Part shown: positions 5,075 to 8,838 of the stretch, piece by piece
How the letters are laid out: each line of letters opens with the position of its first letter
Numbering within the stretch: position 1 is the first letter of the stretch
From: JAVEVH01 sp034005145
GTDB taxonomy: Bacteria; Patescibacteriota; Dojkabacteria; SC72
Assembly (NCBI GenBank): GCA_034005145.1
Contig: JAVEVH010000029.1
Span: 1 to 8,838, forward strand
Direction of reading: 5' to 3'
Length of the DNA stretch: 8,838 nt
The notes under the pieces: generated by a model
What the model was told of the DNA's origin: nothing
Database searches by the model: none
What the model saw: only the letters and a program-made list of their open reading frames with translations
Made by a program: the position numbers and the translations under genes

Positions 5075-6226
5075 CTATTTCTTTTTAGTAGGTTTTACCT
5101 CTTTACTGTTTTGTTTTCTTGCTTGTGAGAATGCATCATACTTAGTTCTTACTACTGCTCCTACAGTAATCATTATTAGAGAGAGAGAGTATATTCCTCT
5201 TACTATTGGTATTAGTCTTACTATTACAGATATGGATCTTCCTATTAGTAATGATATGAATCTACCGTTATCTTTCCTATCTGTGAACTGTAATACCTTC
5301 TGTCCTATTGCGGACTCTGTCCATATTGTTCCGAATGCTGCTAAAAAGATTAATATACCCATTATTAAGAATGCTAATGGTGCTCCTACTAATGTAATTA
5401 TTAGTAAGAAGAGTGGTATTGGTATTGTAAAGAGTACTACTAATCCTATGGCATAGCTTTTAAGTGCTTCTTCCCATGATGTAATTATCTTTTTTTCTAT
5501 TTGTAATGTTTTAACAGGTGCAGAGAGTATTAATATTACACCTACAATATACATTCCTATGAAGTTTACTATTGCTAATCCTATGTTAAAGCCTAAGAAG
5601 TCATTTCTACTAAAGCTAAAGGGCTCTTCTTTAACTAAATCTTTTTTAAATATGTTATCACTACCTGCTATTAAATCACCTGAGACATTACTTTCTTCTA
5701 CAGTATAGTTTTCCCCTGCTAGTAAGAAGTCACCTCCTACTGTAGCAGTAGATATTATCTGTCCAGATGCCACCCTTATATCATCTCCTACTGTTCCATT
5801 TATCTTAAATGTTCCCGCAGCAACAGCTATATCTTTACTAAAGGTACCGTCTAAATCCGCTATCATACCTGCTACATAGATATTTTCTGAAATAGTACCT
5901 GATGTAGTTATCGTTGATCCTGCTAATATTGCACTACCATATATATTTCCACTTAGGGTTACAGTAGTTCCAAAGAGGTATGTGTCTCCTGTTACAGTAC
6001 CATCTACTGTAATATTCTGTCCCATTACTATTAGATCTCCATCTACTACACCACTAACTACAATCTTCTCTCCTGAGATATATAGGTCGTCTTCTACAAT
6101 AGATTCTTTATCTAGTGTGTAGTCTCCTACCTCTATCTTAGCAGCATTAATTACTCCTTTAGGAAAGAGTAAGAGTATTAGTATGGAGAGTATGGGTAAT
6201 ATGTATAGATTTCTTACTTTAAACAT
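5075..6226 (-). CDS. Secreted bactofilin-like beta-helix protein with C-terminal membrane domain
   Basis: A protein of 383 residues. The N terminus has a signal peptide-like segment (hydrophobic about 7-20, possible cleavage near NAA at 27-29). Residues about 35-190 are a repeat of short strands with the rhythm G-x-V-x-G-D-(L/T), for example VDGDLIVMGQ, VTGDTYLFGT and VSGDLIAGSD; this is the beta-helix pattern of polymer-forming (bactofilin-type) proteins. The C-terminal half has membrane segments at about 212-234, 257-280, 283-304 and 325-357 and ends in a Lys-rich cytoplasmic tail. The beta-helix should therefore lie outside the cytoplasmic membrane, unlike classical cytoplasmic bactofilins. 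The role, perhaps surface scaffolding, is inferred. It has its own promoter region and shares the terminator at 5032-5058. Confidence 0.82.
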   Translation of the reverse strand: MFKVRNLYILPILSILILLLFPKGVINAAKIEVGDYTLDKESIVEDDLYISGEKIVVSGVVDGDLIVMGQNITVDGTVTGDTYLFGTTVTLSGNIYGSAILAGSTITTSGTISENIYVAGMIADLDGTFSKDIAVAAGTFKINGTVGDDIRVASGQIISTATVGGDFLLAGENYTVEESNVSGDLIAGSDNIFKKDLVKEEPFSFSRNDFLGFNIGLAIVNFIGMYIVGVILILSAPVKTLQIEKKIITSWEEALKSYAIGLVVLFTIPIPLFLLIITLVGAPLAFLIMGILIFLAAFGTIWTESAIGQKVLQFTDRKDNGRFISLLIGRSISVIVRLIPIVRGIYSLSLIMITVGAVVRTKYDAFSQARKQNSKEVKPTKKK

Positions 6227-6256
6227 TTATATATCTAATCAAAAGTTATATATATT

Positions 6257-6265
6257 AATATATCA
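6257..6265 (-). promoter_or_regulatory. Candidate extended -10 promoter for the bactofilin-like gene
   Basis: On the minus strand TGATATATT matches an extended -10 (TG, one base, TATATT) and would give a leader of about 25-30 bases before the ATG at 6226. No clear -35 is visible, and the region is a run of AT repeats, so the exact site is uncertain. Confidence 0.3.
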
Positions 6266-6303
6266 TATATCACTATTTATTAGTTTTCTACTCTTAAAAT
6301 TAG

Positions 6304-6309
6304 TATAAT
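6304..6309 (+). promoter_or_regulatory. Candidate -10 element for the glycosyltransferase pair
   Basis: A perfect TATAAT lies 37 bases before the GT2 start, predicting a transcription start near 6316 and a leader of about 31 bases. The hexamer 17 bases upstream (TAGTTT) is a poor -35, so strength is doubtful. It is divergent from the bactofilin-like gene promoter. Confidence 0.4.
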
Positions 6310-6346
6310 TCAAGGAAATATTTAGATAAATTAAATAGATTGTTAG

Positions 6347-7294
6347 ATGAAATTAGCTATATATATGCCAGCATTAAATGAGGAAGAAGGGATAGGGGAA
6401 GTAATAAAGTCTCTACCAAAAGAGATAGAGGGGGTAGATGAAATTAAAGTTTTAGTTGTAGATGATGGGAGTAAAGATGATACTGCTAAGATAGCGAAGG
6501 AAAGTGGTGCTGATGTAGTAAGTCATAAGGTGAATAAGGGGGTAGGTAGTGCATTCCAGAGTGCAGTACAGTATGCGCTAGAGGAAGAGATAGATATATT
6601 GGTTAGTATAGATGCAGATAGGCAGTTTAATAGTGAACAGATTCCTCATATGATTAAGCCTATTCTTAAGAATGAAGCTGATATGGTTACAGGTAATAGG
6701 TTTGGCAGTGGTATACCAAAAGATATGCCTAAAACTAAGTACTGGGGTAATACACAGATGTCTAGATTGGTATCCTTGATAAGTGGACAGAGGTTTAGAG
6801 ATGTATCTTGTGGTTTTAGAGCATACAGTAGGGAAGCTTTAATGAGATTAAATTTGTTTGGATCCTTTACTTATACTCAAGAGACTATTTTAGATATGGT
6901 ATATAAGGGGTTAAGGGTAGTAGAGTTTCCTGTAGATGTTAAATATTTTAAAGAGAGGAAATCTAGAGTAGCAGGTAATATATTAAAGTATGCTTTTAAT
7001 ACTTCTTCAATTATTTTAAAAACACTTAGGGATTACAAACCTATGGTATTTTTTGGAGGGATGGGTGCTATAGCTTTAATAATAGGTATTTCTCTTGAAA
7101 TTTTTCTTTTCGTCCACTATTTCGTTAAAGACACATACTATCCATTTAAGACTCTCGGTTTTGTAGGTTTAGGATTTTTAATCTTTGGACTCCTATTTAT
7201 CATGCTCGGCCTATTAGCAGGAATGTTTAATAGGGTAAGAATGAATCAAGAAAAAATACTTTATGAATTAAAGAAAGAAAGATTTGATGACTAA
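6347..7294 (+). CDS. Family 2 glycosyltransferase (polyprenyl-phosphate sugar transferase type)
   Basis: A protein of 315 residues with a GT-A fold at about 1-225 and two membrane helices at about 233-259 and 268-293. MPALNEE at 7-13 is the nucleotide-sugar binding start, VVDDGS at 37-42 the UDP/GDP contact, and DADRQF at 89-94 the DxD-type metal site; VTGNRFGSG and the DVSCGFRAY region follow family form. The architecture resembles dolichyl-phosphate mannose synthase, GtrB or ArnC relatives, which move a sugar from a nucleotide to a lipid phosphate on the cytoplasmic membrane face. The donor sugar cannot be read from sequence. The stop overlaps the following GT4 gene by eight bases, so the two are translationally linked. 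Confidence 0.9.
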   Translation: MKLAIYMPALNEEEGIGEVIKSLPKEIEGVDEIKVLVVDDGSKDDTAKIAKESGADVVSHKVNKGVGSAFQSAVQYALEEEIDILVSIDADRQFNSEQIPHMIKPILKNEADMVTGNRFGSGIPKDMPKTKYWGNTQMSRLVSLISGQRFRDVSCGFRAYSREALMRLNLFGSFTYTQETILDMVYKGLRVVEFPVDVKYFKERKSRVAGNILKYAFNTSSIILKTLRDYKPMVFFGGMGAIALIIGISLEIFLFVHYFVKDTYYPFKTLGFVGLGFLIFGLLFIMLGLLAGMFNRVRMNQEKILYELKKERFDD

Positions 7295-8540
7295 GATATT
7301 AAACATTACACAAAGATATCATCCTGCTAAAGGGGGAGCTGAACAGTTTGTACAGATAGTTTCGGAGTATTTAAGTAATAATCAGAAATATGATGTAGAT
7401 GTATGGAGTACAGATGCGCTAAGTGCTGATACTCTTTGGGATTTAGGTAATGATGTTGTAGATATTAAAGAAGAGGTAGTTAATGGTGTTAATGTAAAGA
7501 GGTTTCCAGTTGGTAAGGGGGTGTTAAGGAATAAATATTTAAACAAGATATATAGGGTGATATTTGGTTCACTACCTTTCTTTAAAATATCTAATTTAGC
7601 TTCATGTCCTACATCTTTTGGTATGTTAGATGAGATTAAGAATATTAAGAGTTATGATTTTGTAACAGTATCATCTACTCCATACTACTTTCTTTTCTAT
7701 GTAGGGTATCTAATTTCTAAAAGATTAAATATCCCTCTAATTGTAATACCTGCTTTTCATATAGGGGTGGGAGAGGATGATGGATTAAAGAAAAAATATT
7801 TTAAGAAAACAGCTATACCATTCTTTAAATATGCTAGTAAGATAATATTAAATACTAAAGCAGAGGGAGATGCGATAAAGGGGTTTTGTAAAGAGAATGG
7901 TGTTGATATTGAAGATGAGAAATTTGTAGTAATAGGGCAAGGAGTGTTTGTAGAAAAGATTAAGGGAGGAGATGGTAAAAGATTTAGAGAAAAATATAAT
8001 ATACAAAATGATATTGTTTTTCAGGTAGGGAGTAAGAGTGTAGAAAAGGGGAGTGTTAATTTAGTAAAGGCAATGATTAAGTGTTGGGAAGAGGGTATAG
8101 ATAGTACTTTGGTGTTCGGAGGAGGATATAATAGTGAGTTTACTGAGTATATTGATAGTTTAGATGGTAAGTATAGAGAGAGGATATTAAATATAGATAA
8201 TATATCGGAAGAGGATAAGTGGGATTTGTATGATGCAGGTAGTATATTTTCAATGGTATCTAAAACAGATTCCTTTGGTATTGTATATTTAGAGGCTTGG
8301 GTATATGGTAAGCCAGTATTAGGGTGTAACAATATAGCTATTAGAGAGGTAATAACTGATGGTAAGGACGGGTATCTTCTTTCTTTTGATGATGTAGATG
8401 GTATATCTAAAAAGATAAAATATTTACTAAGTGATATTAAAAAGAGAGAAGAGATGGGAATTAATGGAAAAAAGAAAGTATTAGAGAGGTATAATTGGGA
8501 GAAGAATTTAAAAAAGGTAGCTAATATATACAGAATTTAG
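7287..8540 (+). CDS. Family 4 glycosyltransferase (GT-B fold)
   Basis: A protein of 417 residues. The N-terminal domain opens with ITQRYHPAKGGAEQ, the usual GT4 acceptor-side start with a glycine-rich loop. The C-terminal domain carries a sugar-nucleotide site with VSKTDSFGIVYLEAWVYGKPV at about residues 329-349; this is the E-x7-E motif with Asp in place of the first Glu, a substitution seen in the family. No membrane helix is evident, so it is a peripheral cytoplasmic enzyme. I prefer the ATG at 7287 over the TTG at 7284 because the domain begins directly there and ATG is the commoner start. It overlaps the GT2 gene by eight bases. Together they point to glycolipid or surface-polysaccharide assembly. 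Donor and acceptor are unknown. Confidence 0.9.
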   Translation: MTKILNITQRYHPAKGGAEQFVQIVSEYLSNNQKYDVDVWSTDALSADTLWDLGNDVVDIKEEVVNGVNVKRFPVGKGVLRNKYLNKIYRVIFGSLPFFKISNLASCPTSFGMLDEIKNIKSYDFVTVSSTPYYFLFYVGYLISKRLNIPLIVIPAFHIGVGEDDGLKKKYFKKTAIPFFKYASKIILNTKAEGDAIKGFCKENGVDIEDEKFVVIGQGVFVEKIKGGDGKRFREKYNIQNDIVFQVGSKSVEKGSVNLVKAMIKCWEEGIDSTLVFGGGYNSEFTEYIDSLDGKYRERILNIDNISEEDKWDLYDAGSIFSMVSKTDSFGIVYLEAWVYGKPVLGCNNIAIREVITDGKDGYLLSFDDVDGISKKIKYLLSDIKKREEMGINGKKKVLERYNWEKNLKKVANIYRI

Positions 8541-8545
8541 CTGTA

Positions 8546-8574
8546 TTGAATCCTTGTGTATTCTTGGGTAAAAT
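8546..8574 (+). promoter_or_regulatory. Sigma70-type promoter before the oxidoreductase
   Basis: TTGAAT (8546-8551), a 17-base spacer and TAAAAT (8569-8574) predict a start near 8581, 38 bases before the ATG at 8619. A second overlapping choice is TTGGGT (8564-8569), 16 bases, TATAAT (8586-8591). Either implies that the oxidoreductase gene is transcribed separately from the glycosyltransferase pair. No Shine-Dalgarno sequence is seen. Confidence 0.5.
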
Positions 8575-8618
8575 GGACAGCGATTTATAATAATCTAAAC
8601 TATAAGCTAGAAAAATAA

Positions 8619-8838
8619 ATGAAAAGACGAGTAGGAATCATAGGTTGTGGACATATTTTAGTAAGGCACACTGAGTCTATTACTCAAAATCCAAAAGATT
8701 TTGAACTAGTTGCCCTTTGTGATATTGATAAGGGTGTATTGGAGAAAGCAGTTTAAGAGAATGGTAATGTAGAGGGTTTTACAGATTACAAAGATATGTT
8801 AGAGAAGATGAAAGGTAAAATGGATTTTGTTACTATTG
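8619..8838 (+). pseudogene. Gfo/Idh/MocA-type oxidoreductase, 3' partial, in-frame TAA at codon 46
   Basis: The start reads MKRRVGIIGCGHILVRHTES, giving the first strand and G-x-G-x-x-x-x-RH turn of the NAD(P)-binding fold of this family. FELVALCDIDK at about 33-43 is the second strand ending in the acidic cofactor-binding residue. Codon 46 (8754-8756) is TAA. After it the same frame resumes the family pattern to the window edge, with GFTDYKDMLEKM and MDFVTI as expected of the next strand. There is therefore one nonsense codon and no frameshift; AAA or GAA would restore it with one base change. It is either a recent pseudogene or a sequence error. A functional enzyme would oxidise or reduce a sugar, fitting the neighbouring glycosyltransferases. 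Confidence 0.75.

Noticed and set aside
8528..8546. ATACAG/CTGTAT hairpin at the end of the GT4 gene as a terminator
   Set aside because: Only six pairs, AT-rich, and no T-run follows; it overlaps the stop codon and the next promoter's -35.
8754..8756. Programmed TAA read-through in the oxidoreductase
   Set aside because: The following base context and sequence show no known recoding structure, and TAA is the main stop elsewhere in the window.
1..8838. Recoding of TGA (Gly or Trp) suggested by zero TGA stops among ten gene ends
   Set aside because: No conserved gene needs a TGA read through, and Trp and Gly use normal codons; absence of TGA in ten stops can be chance in an AT-rich genome.
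1..8838. CRISPR array, insertion sequence or phage module
   Set aside because: No regularly spaced direct repeats, transposase or structural phage genes were found.

Overview
The window is AT-rich (about one third G+C by rough count) and compactly coded. It most resembles a Candidate Phyla Radiation / Patescibacteria genome. Pointers are a surface protein ending in carboxypeptidase-regulatory-like modules among membrane helices, single-helix secreted proteins on glutamate-rich tethers, a membrane-tethered DsbA-like protein, a bactofilin-like beta-helix joined to membrane helices, and almost no Shine-Dalgarno sequences. The standard bacterial code fits: the ten complete reading-frame ends use TAA (7) or TAG (3), and no conserved gene is broken by TGA. 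The phylum is an inference and I do not place it more finely.

Layout. (1) 1-1043, +: C-terminal part of a larger membrane-anchored surface protein that starts before the window. (2) 1044-1352: gene-free but not empty. It holds a strong-looking promoter, an intrinsic terminator about 40-65 nt downstream, then a relatively GC-rich stretch of stacked perfect hairpins. This is the most unusual part of the window. (3) 1353-3304, +: a tight operon of mono-cluster ferredoxin, Nudix hydrolase, HIT protein and a membrane-tethered protein with possible PepSY-like halves. (4) 3308-4168, -: a membrane-tethered alpha/beta hydrolase whose extended -10 promoter puts the likely transcription start on the first base of the ATG. 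(5) 4264-5016, +: membrane-tethered DsbA-like thiol-disulfide oxidoreductase with a clear sigma70-type promoter. (6) A bidirectional terminator at 5032-5058 separates it from (7) 5075-6226, -: a secreted bactofilin-like beta-helix plus membrane-helix protein. (8) 6347-8540, +: an overlapping pair of glycosyltransferases, GT2 with two membrane helices and GT4. (9) 8619-8838, +: start of a Gfo/Idh/MocA-type oxidoreductase carrying an in-frame TAA at codon 46, so either a fresh pseudogene or a sequence error.

How it fits together. Most of the window serves the cell envelope: surface anchoring, extracytoplasmic hydrolysis, disulfide formation, a polymer-like membrane protein, and lipid-linked or surface glycan synthesis by the GT2/GT4/oxidoreductase group. 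The ferredoxin/Nudix/HIT trio is a cytoplasmic redox and nucleotide-housekeeping unit. I see no CRISPR array, transposase, phage gene, tRNA or rRNA, and no recognisable multi-gene defence system.
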